Source of the DNA: Glandiceps talaboti
Taxonomy: Eukaryota > Hemichordata > Enteropneusta > Spengelidae
Direction of reading: 5' to 3'
DNA: 64,000 nt
Assembly (NCBI RefSeq): GCF_964340395.1
Contig: NC_135571.1
Location: 4,721,453-4,785,452, forward strand
The position numbers were made by a program, and so were the translations under genes. The notes beneath the pieces are model-generated. The model saw only the letters and a list, made by a program, of their open reading frames with translations, had not been told where the DNA came from and made no database searches. Positions 1 through 11,905 of the stretch are shown here, piece by piece; position 1 is the first letter of the stretch, and each line of letters opens with the position of its first letter.

Positions 1-73
1 AGGGTAAAATCGCACTTTCAGAGTCATGCAAATTGGGTATGCCTATCGTTCAGTATAATGTTTAAAGGTAAAT

Positions 74-848
74 GGTCGTGTTTTCGGGAATGATCGGCAT
101 AGCGCCCCCAACAGCGCAACATTCGTCCTGTAGTATTAGTGTGTAGTTCAGATTTAGTCCCCTTTTCGTCGAAAATATGTCCTTTGTAAACAGTCGATGT
201 TTGGAACATGGGCGATAACCACTGTCTAAAATTTATCCGAGACATTGGAATCCTTGCAATACCTTTTACTCTGTGTATCTCTTTGTCTGATCTTGCAGTT
301 TGACATATTATACATTATTTGACATAAAAGCCATGATTCCGCCAATGGGACTGCGAAATAAGACCAGAAAAGCTGTCGGATTACCAAACCAGCAAGCATC
401 ATGATCAGATAAACCATAACCAATAGATACAGGTGTACATCCACAGAAGTCAAGGATAGCCGCTGGGAAAACTACAACTGCTGGCCCTAACCAGCCGATT
501 GCACAATATATAGGTAGCCTCCAACGACGTGAGGAATGCCGGTTGACATATAAAGGCCCCTTCACAACAAAAACTCGCATAATATCGAATGATATAATGC
601 CCATCCAGAAAAAAGACACAAGCCAGATGTAATGAGAGGCTACGGCAACGGATCTACAAAACCAAAGATCATCAGTTGCTCCAAGTGTTGTCACTAGAAA
701 CAATTCGGCCAAGCATAGAGCTGCACACAGATTGATAATCATCTTCGTTAGGAACTTCCTCCTTCTTGAAGGAAAGCATTGAAATACAACAGTAGCAAAA
801 AGACAGGCGAATGATACACAGAATAATGAAATATCATGACCAATTCGG
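74..848 (-). pseudogene. Truncated inverted copy of the SMB heptahelical receptor gene
   Basis: On the minus strand 742-308 encodes 144 residues nearly identical to the membrane domain of the intact receptor at 7482-10824. Shared motifs include MIINLCAALCLA, WFCRSVAVASHYIWLV, GIISFDIMRVFVVKGPLYVN and CAIGWLGPAVVVFPAAI. The copy starts inside the first membrane segment and lacks signal peptide, SMB domain and ectodomain. At about 241 it jumps from the region matching 10497 to the region matching 11728, losing helices 6-7, the tail and most of the 3' UTR. A small length change in the extracellular loop gives LSDHDACW where the intact gene has LSDACW. It cannot make a working receptor. It lies antisense to the intact gene, about 9 kb away. 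Confidence 0.85.
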
Positions 849-867
849 GAATCGAACGACTCACCCT

Positions 868-1684
868 CACAAAAGAGTACATAAAACGTTTCCCTTAAGG
901 AAATAGGACTCCGCCCTCAGCAACAAACTGATATTTGAAAAATGTGTTTCGACTAAGATACGGGATATCCCTACCTGAAAAGCGGGGAAATATCCGATAT
1001 TTCCCCTGAGATGCTGAGACCAGCCAAATACAGGCATGCGGGGGCGTGACACCCGCAGCATTTCCGCGACAATAAGACAAACATTGGTTCATCTAATTAT
1101 ATTGTCTCATCTTCTCATAAAACATGAATAAAAAGTATTATTTCAGAGGATCATTACAGATTAATTTTTAAGGGTGGTTAATACGGAATAGAATTACGAT
1201 CTGGAAATGTGAAATTTGACAGCACATTAGTATCGCCTCTATTATTCATAGGAATGAGAAATAATGGTTCAAATTTTAGAACTCATATGTACATGGTGTT
1301 TATACATCTCTGCTAAGTAGTGTTTTGTACCGGTTATAAGTGTTTTCTTTGTTTGCTGAAGAACAATATTTGAATCAAGATTACGATACACGTAATGGAT
1401 ATTGAGTTTCATGGTGCAAATTTGACTTTTGTCGACCATTGCTAGTGCCAAAGTAATGTAATACTAGGACTTAGCCCATGAGTTCGCGCCAGTTAGATTT
1501 GGAAACATATTTGTTGGTGTGATCAACTTAAATATATGGTCAATAATGTGCAAATTTGGAGTCCATGATACATTTCATGTAACTTGGTCTGTGAGTAAAA
1601 TATGTAATTCATTTTTGTACTAAGTATTATTATAGTGTATCCTATGAAATCTCATTTCGCTGTCTACTCGGCATTGCATGGTAA
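868..1684 (-). repeat. Left-arm copy of receptor 5' flanking DNA
   Basis: The reverse complement matches 5727-6890 of the right arm, apart from a 250-bp element present only on the right. No coding frame is convincing. A 23-bp perfect palindrome at 984-1006, GGGGAAATATC, C, GATATTTCCCC, is also present on the right at 6742-6762. The block probably represents upstream DNA of the ancestral receptor gene that was duplicated with it. Confidence 0.8.
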
Positions 1685-2512
1685 CGTCTTCGTGTACATG
1701 TCTGATCATGGCATCATGTGATATGGTTAACTATAACCTGCAATTGTAAAATTATTATTATCCGAACTCCGAATATCCGAATTAACATGGGAATCACTTT
1801 GCTATCAATATGATGTGAGGTATCCTGTCCAATTTCCTTGAAATTTGAAGACAGATTAAGACTATCATATACGTCTTGTCTTTGGAGCGGGAAAGAAAAG
1901 AAAAACGAAGACAAAAGCGAAACTTTGGATTAGAACAGTCATTCATACTTTAGGTAGTCATTTTCACGAATTCCTCTCAATTTTACCAAAACTTTTAACT
2001 TAAATTTCTTATGAGTACCTTTACAGTTAAATTACTGAGAATGAAACGTTCAGAGAGAAAATGTAGTACTACATTCAAGTAAAGAACAATGTTAAAAAGT
2101 GAAGGGTTGAGAATTATAATTTAACAATTTACAATTTAACACCTTGAACATTACGTTATGTTGTAAGAGATAAGTTCCTGGATTTTTGTTAGTCCAAGTT
2201 ATACGTATTGATTTATATTAGACAATTTTATACATATTCAACAACACCGTATTTTTCGTGTTAAGATATTCTTTCCAATGAAATTTAATTAAAATGAATG
2301 CCTTCCATAAGGGCAAAGCCTTTTCATTTTCGTTCCTACACACAATAATTGTTGGAATGCAAAATTCTTGGCTATAGCTATCATACATGATATGCCCCTT
2401 GATTGGCAAATAGTTATGCCAAACTAAGAAATCTGAAAGGAGGCTGTGATATTATTGTCAAACACCAATATTTGAACATTTATTGTCTAAAACGTATATT
2501 TTAAATCTGCTC
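1685..2512. other. Left-arm-only segment, no gene recognised
   Basis: About 830 bp of AT-rich DNA lies between two blocks that are adjacent, apart from the LINE, in the right arm. Either it was lost from the right arm when the LINE inserted or it was gained on the left. I see no supported gene, only short frames without homology I recognise. Confidence 0.6.
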
Positions 2513-2755
2513 CTCAAATTGAGTTACCAGACAAATACTTTTAACCCTGGCTCGTATCGGTTGACTGGCGAGAAACACCAAGCAATATAAGGGTTTGGAC
2601 AGATAATATAGTATATGGTAATGTGTAATGGCTGAAGACACACCTGAGAAGTTTGACCAATAGGTGAGTATCGAACGCAAAGTGGTTGATCCACCGTATG
2701 ACGAATGAATGAAACGTATAAGACAATACGACCACCACACGCTATTGAAATCAGG

Positions 2756-3544
2756 CTATCGAAACCGTAACGGAAATTACTTGTAAGTTATGGTGACAGG
2801 TGTTTTACACTGCTATCAATCATCTAACTGTCCCGCCCACGCTCAGTGCCACTGTGTATTTGTCTATAAATTTGGTCAAAGTTGTTGCTTTTACCATATT
2901 ACTCGTCAGCGAGCTGGACAACCTCAACACCAAGTCTTCATCATAGGTAAGTTAAAATCATTACAGCTTTAGAATTCTACTTATTTCAAAAACTAAGATA
3001 TTGTAGTTGTAGTATCTTTGCCCTAACATGACAATTTTGCATTTGCGTGAAAATTGCTAAGGTCCTTTCTTTCCATAACGGCGATTCTACAGATATTTGC
3101 TCAAATTTTCGACCTCTTTCTATTTTGCGTTGTTTATCTAAACTCCTCAAATCTCGTGTCCACCAAATACTGTGTCTTTATCTTAAGTGATCAATAGTAA
3201 AAAATACAGTGTAAATGAGTAAATTATCAAACGAAAAATAAAAAAAAAGTTACATAGTAGCATATTAATGAAACCGAGGAGTTACCTCAACACTTGTGGT
3301 TAAACTTTACTAAAGTCATGGAGAGGAATTTGAACGACCCATAATGAATTACAAATGATTTGTAACAGTCACGAGTAAGTAATGTGCCGTATTTTTTGTC
3401 CATTGTAGGCGCTTATTAAACGCGAGTACACTCTTCGAGGAATTTTGTTTCTTTCCTCTGTAGTTCAAAAGTTTCTTAGTTTGTCTTTTTTCCCCCATGT
3501 GCCATGTTCTCTTTAAACTTTGTGTCAGCATTTTCCCTTACAGT
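2756..3544. other. Central spacer of the inverted duplication
   Basis: This is the non-palindromic middle between the two arms. It is AT-rich and includes poly-A runs near 3236-3250. I see no convincing coding region or known element. Confidence 0.6.
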
Positions 3545-3852
3545 GATAATTTCAATAACGTCTCACACGTAGCGAAGTCACTTTCGTGGTCGTATATTCA
3601 ACGTTTAAAATATTCAGTCCGTTCTCACTTCTGACTCAAAGAATTATAGCATGTTTTTACGTTTCTTCCATTCGTCATACGGTGGGTCACCCATTTTGCG
3701 TTCGAAACTCACCTATTGGTCTAACTTCTCAGGTGTGTCCTCTGCCATTTACACATTACCATATACTATATTATCTGTCCAAAGCCATATATTGCTTAGT
3801 TTTTCTTGCCAGTCAACCGATATGAGCCAGGCGTAAAACTATTTGTCTAGTA

Positions 3853-5727
3853 TAATAATAATAATAATAAACTTTATTTAAACTCGATAGCCTCATAGGT
3901 AAGAGCCCTTTTTTCATGAGGGTCGAGAACAAAAAGAACACTAAAAATACAATGGCAGAAAAAGAGACTACATACAAATTGTAAAAAATTCAATAACGAC
4001 ACAAAAAGTCCAACTTGTCTATCTAATAACAACAGAACTTTGAAAACAATACGATGAGATACTGGAAGCCAATGAAGTTGTTTTAGAATAGGGGTTATGT
4101 GTTCGAATTTCCTGGTGCGCGTAATAATCCTAGCTGCCGTATTTTGGACACGTTGTAAGCGCTGTAAGTGAACATCAGGCAGACCATATAGTAAGGAATA
4201 ACAGTAGTCTAGCTTCGATGATATGACAGCATGGACGAGGGTGGCACAAGAATCCTGAGAGAGGTATTTCCTGATGTGTCCAATTTTACGAAGGAGGAAG
4301 TGAATGGTGTGGCAGGTGGTAATTATGTGTTGTTGAAATGTATAATTGTCATCAAATATAACACCAATGTTTCTCGCAGATGGAGTAGTTTCAATAACAC
4401 TTGAACATATGTTGATGGAAGTGAGAGGCAACGGCGAATGATCAAACTTGGAACGAATTAAAATGACTTCCGTTTTAGAATTGTTTAACTTCAGTTTATT
4501 TTGCGTCATCCATTTCTTAATATTGTTGACACATTCTTCAATAGAAGATACAGCAGAGGTGCTAGTGGATTTCTTAAAAGACAAGTACAGTTCATTATCG
4601 TCAGCGAATTGGTGAAACTGAAGTTTATGACGGCGAATCGAATGATCTGACCGAGTGGTGAAATATAAATAGTAAACAATAGAGGTCCTAGGACAGAGCC
4701 CTGAGGTACTCCGAACCGTAGCAATTGAGCAAGTGACATTTTCCCATTTACTGTAACTGATTGAAATCTGTCTGTGAGGTATGAGCAAAGCCATTTAAGA
4801 GGAGTTCCTTTGATACCAAGATCTGACAAACGCTTTAGAAGTATCTCGTGATCTATGGTATCAAACGCTGCAGATAGGTCTAAAAGAACAAGCAGAACAA
4901 TTTGTCCGGAGTCGAGTGCAGTCAGAATATCATTATGTACAAGGAGAAGTGCTGTTTCGGTACTGTGATGTTGTTTGTAGGCAGATTGAAGTGGCTCAAA
5001 TAAAAGGTCATTATTCAAGAAGTCTGAGCTGAGCAGCAACTACCTTTTCAAGTAACTTAGACAGAAAAGGTAGATTGGAAATTGGACGAAAGTTTTTGAG
5101 AATTTCCGGATCGAGCGTGGGTTTCTTTATAAGTGGTGTGACAACTGCAGACTTCAATAAATGAGGTACAAAGCCAGATTCGAGTGACAAATTAATAATC
5201 CAAGTGATAATCACGAGTAGTTTATCAAGACACAGCTTGACAAATGATGTTGGCAATGGATCTAAACTACTTGACTTGTTTGGTGCACCCCTGATGATAT
5301 CGGGGATTTCCTTCTCTGATACTGGTTGAAAACAATCAAGAGATTCCGAAGAGATGACTTCCACATTGCTAAAGTCAACAGCTGAGCTTTGAGCATCTAG
5401 ACTTGAGCGGATATCAATGATCTTTTGCATGAAAAAATCACAGAAACAGTTATTTAATTCCAGTTCAGATATGTCAGACGGAAGCAAAGTGTCATTAGGT
5501 GATGATGAAATTGATGACAATATTTTGAAGAGAGACTTTTGATCATGTGCATTCTTTTCAATGAGATCTTTGTAGTAGGTCACTTTGGCGTTGCGGATCA
5601 GGAAGTTGATATTTTTACAAGATACACGATATATTTGTCGGTGAATTTCAAGTTTTGACTTTCGCCACTGCTTTTCAGCACAGCGTCTATTTTTCTTGGC
5701 AACTGCAATTTCAGGTGTGCACCATTT
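3853..5727 (-). mobile_element. 5'-truncated CR1/L2-group LINE, reverse transcriptase region
   Basis: On the minus strand three overlapping open stretches (5583-5011, 5039-4506, 4794-3874) together cover a non-LTR reverse transcriptase. Motifs in order are FRPISNLPFLSKLLEK, LQSAYKQHHSTETALL, VLLDLSAAFDTIDHEILL, GVPQGSVLGPLLF and the catalytic FADD (in HQFADDNELYLSF). The C-terminal LDYCYSLLYGLP and LHWLPVSHRI blocks follow. The stretches lie in different frames, so at least two frameshifts separate them. No endonuclease is present, so the copy is 5' truncated. The 3' end carries a (TTA)n microsatellite tail at 3853-3870, as in CR1/L2 relatives. It interrupts the right arm of the inverted duplication and is absent on the left. 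Confidence 0.93.
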
Positions 5728-6217
5728 ACAATGCCGAGTAGGCAGCGAAATGAGATTTCATGGGATACACTATAATAATACTTAGTACAAAAATGAATTA
5801 CATATTTTACTCACAGACCAAGTTACATGAAATGTATCATGAACTCCAAATTTGCGCAATATTGACCATATTTTTAAATTGATCACACTACATCAAATAG
5901 AAACAAAAAAATGTAAGTTATTGTTTACGGAAATTGTAATAATATTAATACATATGTTTCCAAATCTAACTGGCGCGAACTTATGGGCTTAACACTAGTA
6001 CATGTGTATTACATTACTTTGGCACTAGCAATGGTCAACAAAAGACAAATTTGCACCATGAAACTCAGTATCCATTACGTGTATCGTAATCTTGACAACA
6101 ATCAAATTAAATATTGTTCTTCTGTAAACAAAGAAAACAGTAATAACCGGTACAAAACACAACTTAGCAGAGATGTATAAACACCATGTACATATGAGTT
6201 CTAAAATTTGAACCAAT

Positions 6218-6482
6218 ACACACAGCATACTTTTGATAAGCTGAGAGCTTTCGACTGCACACAGTCAGTCTTATTCACTCATGATAAATGGTGTTTTTTA
6301 TGATCACATCACAAGGTGTACAAAATGTAATGGATAGAATTAGTAGTTGTTGAGACCTGTGATTTGAGCGAGTATGACCATATCTGATTTGCGTTCTGAG
6401 TTGTTATATCTATTACACAATCACTATTACAGTCCAGATCCAACGTCATTTCTCAATATTTATATGACAAAAACAAATGGCT
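6218..6482. repeat. Right-arm-only insertion, dispersed repeat
   Basis: The left arm reads straight through this site (around 1265-1270, TGAACCATTATTT in the inverted sense). The right arm carries about 250 extra bases. The inserted segment includes CAGTCAGTCTTATTCACTC, which resembles CAGTCAGCCTTGTTCACTC at 58777-58795, so it is probably a mobile repeat of unknown class. I saw no clear long target duplication. Confidence 0.5.
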
Positions 6483-6974
6483 CCATTATTTCTCATTCCT
6501 ATGAATAATAGAGGCGATACTAATGTGCTGTCAAATTTCACATTTCCAGATCGTAATTCTATTCCGTATTAACCACCCTTAAATATTAATCTGCAATGAT
6601 CCTCTGAAATAATACTTTTTATTCATGTTTTATGAGAAGATGAGACAATATTAGATGAACCAATGTTTGTCTTATTGTCGCGGAAATGCTGCGGGTGTCA
6701 CGCCCCCGCATGCCTGTATTTGGCTGGTCTCAGCTTCTCAGGGGAAATATCGGATATTTCCCTGCTTTTCAAGTAGGGATATCCCGTATCTTAGTCAAAG
6801 CAAATTTTTCAAATACCAGTTAGTTGCTTAGGGCGGAGTCCTATTTCCTTTAGGGAAACGTTTTATGTACGCTTCTGTGAGGGCGAGAGAATCTCTTTTC
6901 TTCCATTGCAAAAACTTCAATGCATTTCATTTGGAAGCTGACTAATCATAATTTATATGTATTAACCATACAAT

Positions 6975-7172
6975 AGGTATTGCCCAATAACAGGAGGAAG
7001 GTTCAGTGTTAGTGCAGGAGGAGACCGGAGTACCCAGGACAAACCTTCGTTGTTCAGTATAGTCAAACTGAACGACACTCAAACTGAGTGACACTCTACT
7101 TACTTACATATTGGTAGATTTAATCAAACCCTGAACAGGTTCAAACCCCGACCACAGTAGTAAGAGACAAGT
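6975..7172 (-). mobile_element. SINE family 1, partial copy
   Basis: On the minus strand this matches the fuller SINE at 48330-48592. It shares the tRNA-like B-box region (GGTTTGAACC here), the linker GGGTTTGATTAAAT, and a core with GGGTACTCCGGTCTCCTCC. The 5' part of the tRNA head (A box) is missing. It lies just upstream of the receptor gene and has no counterpart in the left arm, where that whole region is absent. Confidence 0.7.
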
Positions 7173-7481
7173 TGTCGAACTATACATCTTGGCACACTTT
7201 GTGTTTGTCAAGACAAATTGCTTGTGGTAACTGTGATACCATAGAGGTTTTCCCTTCAACCTTTGCAGGAAATCCCAAATGTCCTAATGTATGTCATGGG
7301 TTTATTAACAAGGTTTCAAAGTTGAGTAAGCTATTTTATTACCAAAGGTATGATGTAATTCGGTGGCAGCAAGCAATACTCGTGAACTGAATTTAGAAAT
7401 TAGCCAGACTGGACTCCTTTAACATAAGTTGTTTCATTCAAACATTTCAGGTTGTGGTAGAATTGAATACAAGGGAACAAC

Positions 7482-10400
7482 ATGCTGAAGTTATTGAGAT
7501 GTTTAGCTCTTTTATATATCTGCTATACATCGTGGAGATGCCAAGGCAAAATAAATAGAATGCCGGCCATACTACCAGATCAGCAAAATACTTCCAGTAC
7601 AAGAGAAACAAACAGCGATCCTGAACCCGATCATATAAATGTAGAATGTGGAATTTTCCCCAACAGGGTTGCATTCGACAGCTGTTTTACCGTGACAGGT
7701 ACAAGGTGCAATGAGTTCAGCTCGCTTGCCAATCACGATAGTAGCTTCGTATGTAACTGTGATCCCATGTGTCTGGTATTTGGTGATTGCTGTAATGACT
7801 ACCAAAGTGCCTGTCCTGTGACCCTCAAAGACATCAACTTCATGCAGGAGACATCAACAAGGTTAGGCAAAGTTGCTCATAGTAAAGGCGAAAGAAACAT
7901 TTCAGAGCATGGACCTACCACTACATGTCACATGTTAGATAATATGGACTTCGGCGCTTGGATGACAGGAGACTGTCCAGCATCATGGTCTGGTGGTGAA
8001 ATGATTCAAAATGCGTGTGAAGAAAATCACAAGATAATAGGTAATTTAGTTTCCATTGAATATTGATGACTCCTAAGTGCTTATTAATTTCAGATATTTC
8101 ATTCAGATAAATAGTCATGAATATGCATTGTTCATCTGATAGATATTCATATCTGCTAAGACCCGTGAGCAACGGTGTACCACTGAAAGGAGTTTCAATT
8201 TGATGTTTCTTAACAGGCGAGTGGAGTTTATGTGATGTTATGTGATGTGATGTGATGTGATGAAATGACTAGACTCAATGTTTATGAAAATACATTTATT
8301 TTGTGGCGCATTCTTCTCCTTGAACTAAATGTATCCACTTACTATCATTTCAGGTAAATCACCAGATACATTGCCAGTAACATGGAAGAATGGAATTGTC
8401 TACAAGAACGTCTATTGCGCCCTCTGTAATAGCATATCAAAAACTGAACTTGAAATTTGGACTTTTAAGATCTCATGTAGACCATTTATTGCTTTAATTA
8501 CTTATACTGCAGTCGTAACTCGAAACCTTACTTATTTTTGGGATATAGTTGAAGCTGCACAAGAAGTTCTGAGCTGTAAGTATTATTATTATCCTGCCAA
8601 GGACTCAACAAAAGAGGTGAGGTTCTGCTCTGAGGTAACTGACAACTGTAAAGAAACAGTAACCACCAATACGTCTGGTCTGGTTCCTTTTAAGAAGGAA
8701 TGCGAGGCTTTCCCATACGCTGCCGTGTGTGATGTGACACCTCTACAACGTTCTGGTAATATGATTCATAATTACTACAAAAATAAATTCTGTGCAAAGT
8801 GTAATAACCCCGAGATAGATCTAGGATGCGGTATTAAGTACAGTGTGTCCACAAAGTATGACTTACGGTATGTCAGTGTTCTTTTTAATTACAATCCAAC
8901 AGGCACTCAAACTATCCTCGTAGAGCGAGTCGAGTTAAACGAATCCTTAATTATATTTCCACAAGAAAAATATATATTCAATGCTACATGTATCTTTCAG
9001 ATAAATAATCAACTTTGCCCATCATATATTGGTGACCTCTCATCAGACTTTTTGCTTAATGATGACTTGTATCCAATGACTCTTCTTATCAAACTGCTGG
9101 CATCGTCTGAAGACGACAGCAGCTTGATAGTCTTTCAAAGTGATACTGAGATGAGAAATGTGTTTATCGAAAACACAGTCGAACAGCTCTTTAATAAAGC
9201 CATAATATTGGATGTTAGTTTTGTAAACATTTCTTCAGTTTATGATACAACGAGAGTTGATATGTGTGTCAACTACTCGACGGTTACCTTTACCCTTAAT
9301 ATCACTGTACGTTTTGATAGCAACTCACTAGATTATTTGGGAAATTTGTCAAATCCTATTCATACCAGGTCAAAAGGTATAAAAGTCTCTCTGCTATATC
9401 TGACAATTATAAACCCAAATTATAAAGAGGTTTGTCAGATGGATTCAGCTAGACATGTATTGGTTGTTCCACAACATGAGATTGTGTCGTTTACAAAGAT
9501 GTATATAGTTGCCGAGGGTTTCCAACGCACGAATAGTTCAAACGTCATGTTGTTTTGGCAGTCTCTTGTGTGTAACTGGAGTACAGGGGACGGGAAGGGG
9601 GAGTCTGGGCAGGAATCATACAAATCATGTCATGACGTGAGTATTACAGAGGAGACAAACTGTCAATTCAGTATATGTGAGATAATACATCCTGCTACAA
9701 TTCTATCTTGTGAGCACACAGAGTTGATAATGCTGGAGGAGAATGGAATCAGTAGGAAGGGGAACATAATAACATGGCAAATGAAGGGCAGAGATGTTAA
9801 ATCTGAACGTTTCGTTGTTTCACCTGCCACCTCTAGGATTTTTGTTTGCACCCAGGACATAATAACTGTTTCTTCCCTATACGATATGATAGGATTAAAA
9901 TTGGCGACAGCAACATTATTCTCTGTATCATCCGCCTGTCTTTTTGCTACTGTTGTATTTCAATGCTTCCCTTCAAGAAGGAGGAAGTTCCCCACAAAGA
10001 TGATTATCAATCTGTGTGCAGCTCTATGCTTGGCCCAATTGTTTCTAGTGACAACACTTGGAGCAACTGATGATCCTTGGTTTTGTAGATCCGTTGCCGT
10101 AGCCTCTCATTACATCTGGCTTGTGTCTTTTTTCTGGATGGGCATTATATCATTCGATATTATGCGAGTTTTTGTTGTGAAGGGGCCTTTATATGTCAAC
10201 CAGCATTCCTCACGTCGTTGGAGGCTACCTATATATTGTGCAATCGGCTGGTTAGGGCCAGCAGTTGTAGTTTTCCCAGCGGCTATCCTAGACTTCTGTG
10301 GCTGTACACCTGTATCTATTGGTTATGGTTTATCTGATGCTTGCTGGATTGGTAATCCGACAGCTTTGCTGGTCTTATTTCACGGTCCCATTGGCGGAAT

Positions 10401-10824
10401 CATGGCTTTTAATACAATGGCTTGCATTATGTCAAACTGCAAGGTCAGACAAAGAGATACACAGAGTAAAAGGTATTGCAAGGATTCCAATGTCCGATGG
10501 AACAGGCGACGCCTTCGTATGGCTTTTGGTACAATTGGCTTATTTGGACTGTTTTGGTCCCTGGGTCTTATTGAGGCCTTTATTGAGAATGAGATCTTCT
10601 CTTACGTGTTCACCATATTGTCGTCTTTACAGGGAGTTTTTCTGTTTATTTTCTTTGCAACCTGTGACATTGTTTGCAAGAAGAAACACAGCCCAGTAAA
10701 ACCCTCGCCAAAAACGATGGCTGATGGCGTCACTCAGATTGCCCATATACACCTTACAGGACAAATGACTGCACCTGAACATGATTGCACACATGAAACT
10801 GTCAATGCAACGTTCATGGACTAA
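7482..10824 (+). CDS. Somatomedin-B-containing class B-like heptahelical receptor (two exons)
   Basis: Exons 7482-8040 and 8354-10824 join in phase (intron GT at 8041, AG at 8352-8353) to give 1009 residues. The start is chosen because it opens with a signal peptide (MLKLLRCLALLYICYTSW). A somatomedin-B domain follows at about 68-111, with eight cysteines including CNCDPMCLVFGDCC. The long ectodomain has two Cys motifs, YCALCN and FCAKCN, as in expanded invertebrate adhesion/Methuselah-like receptors. Seven membrane helices span about 694-963, with NLCAALCLAQ in helix 2 and WFCRSVAVASHY in helix 3. I see no GPS cleavage motif before helix 1, so this is unlike typical adhesion GPCRs. The tail is about 45 residues. 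The ligand is unknown. A truncated inverted copy lies at 74-848. Confidence 0.9.
8228..8264. repeat. (TGATG)n-like short tandem repeat in the receptor intron
   Basis: Six or so imperfect repeats of TGTGATGTGATG lie inside the 313-bp intron of the SMB receptor gene. Confidence 0.7.
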
Positions 10825-11259
10825 TACTTCCCATTGTCATTAGCATTTTTGAGCACAGAGTGGAAAATCGCTTTATAAAAACCAACATTATTAGTAGTAT
10901 TAATTGTTGTTAAGTGTGTCAGCATTATCATGAACAATATTATGAAAATATCAATTTACTAGCTTGCCCAAAGGGTAATTTCTAAGGTTGTAACAGGGAG
11001 GGACTCGACTAGTTGCTATACAACGAAATTTCGTCTTTCCTTCCCACAGTGTATAGTTAAGTGTTTCGATATTAATGTAAATTTTTCTCTATATATATTA
11101 TGTAATAGATTATGCTGATGCCACTTTACTATGTTATTTATTTCTGTCAATAGTATATATCAAATTCCTGTAGCACAAATGTATTGGATTTGCATGCATT
11201 AGTAATTATTTTGTGAAGTACTATGATCGTTAAGTATTTATTGTTGGTCTAGATGTTGA

Positions 11260-11265
11260 AATAAA
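11260..11265 (+). promoter_or_regulatory. Candidate polyadenylation signal of the SMB receptor gene
   Basis: AATAAA lies about 440 bases after the stop at 10824 and is followed by T-rich DNA (GTTTTTTTC near 11289). It is the first canonical signal downstream, so the 3' UTR is likely about 450-470 bases. Confidence 0.55.
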
Positions 11266-11435
11266 ATAAGAATTGTAATCACACACAATTGTTTTTTTCA
11301 TTTGTGATGTATAAATATTTGAATGTCTGGGTGTGTGAACATGCTATTGCATACTTTTAGAGAGAAATGCAGCCAGAGGACAGGCAGACTCGGAGGCAGA
11401 CATAGACAGATAAAAGAGACAGCGGACACAGAAAC

Positions 11436-11447
11436 AGGCAGAGAAAA

Positions 11448-11479
<32 letters not shown>

Positions 11480-11582
11480 CGTGGGAGACAGAGATAAGAT
11501 CTCTGTGTGCGCTTGCATGTGTGTGGTTGGGGTGAGCCATCAGAATAATCGTCTGTTTCAGTATTGATAATTAATAAGGTGG

Positions 11583-11626
<44 letters not shown>
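11436..11626. repeat. Short tandem arrays (GACA)n and (CT)n
   Basis: Imperfect CAGA/GACA repeats run at about 11380-11475, and a clean (CT)n tract at 11586-11625. Frames through them are artefacts of low complexity. Confidence 0.9.
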
Positions 11627-11628
<2 letters not shown>

Positions 11629-11727
11629 GTATGAAAAACCCATGTTTCTTGGTATATATATCATATGTGAATGATTTTTATCCGAGGGTTCACATTCGGT
11701 GGGGTGTGGTGTAGTCGGGGTGAGGTG

Positions 11728-11905
11728 TCGGATAAATTTTAGACAGTGGTTATCGCCCATGTTCCAAACATCGACTGTTTACAAAGGATATATTTTCGAC
11801 GAAAATTGCACTGAATCTGAGCTACACACTAATACTACAGGACGAATGCTCTGCTGTTGGGGGCACTGTGCCGACATTCCCGAGAACACGACCATCGACC
11901 ATCGA
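11728..11905 (+). repeat. Right-arm 3' flank shared with the left arm
   Basis: This block matches the reverse complement of 74-240, including TTTTAGACAGTGGTTATCGC. It marks the outer limit of the detectable inverted duplication. Sequences diverge after about 11905 (left of 74). Confidence 0.8.

Larger units (their letters stand above)
74..11905. repeat. Large inverted duplication of the SMB-receptor locus
   Basis: The reverse complement of the left arm (about 74-2755) aligns in blocks to the right arm (about 3545-11905). Left 2513-2755 pairs with right 3545-3852, left 868-1684 with 5727-6890, left 241-846 with 9882-10497, and left 74-240 with 11728-11900. Identity by eye is high, with few differences per line in the coding block. 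The arms differ by a LINE and a 250-bp insertion on the right, by two large losses on the left (about 3.0 kb of receptor ectodomain and 1.2 kb of 3' end), and by about 830 bp present only on the left (1685-2512). Block limits are read by eye and are good to roughly 10 bases. Confidence 0.88.

Noticed and set aside
7172-7390. Possible extra upstream exon of the SMB receptor
   Set aside because: No signal or domain. The start at 7482 already gives a signal peptide, and no donor joins in phase.
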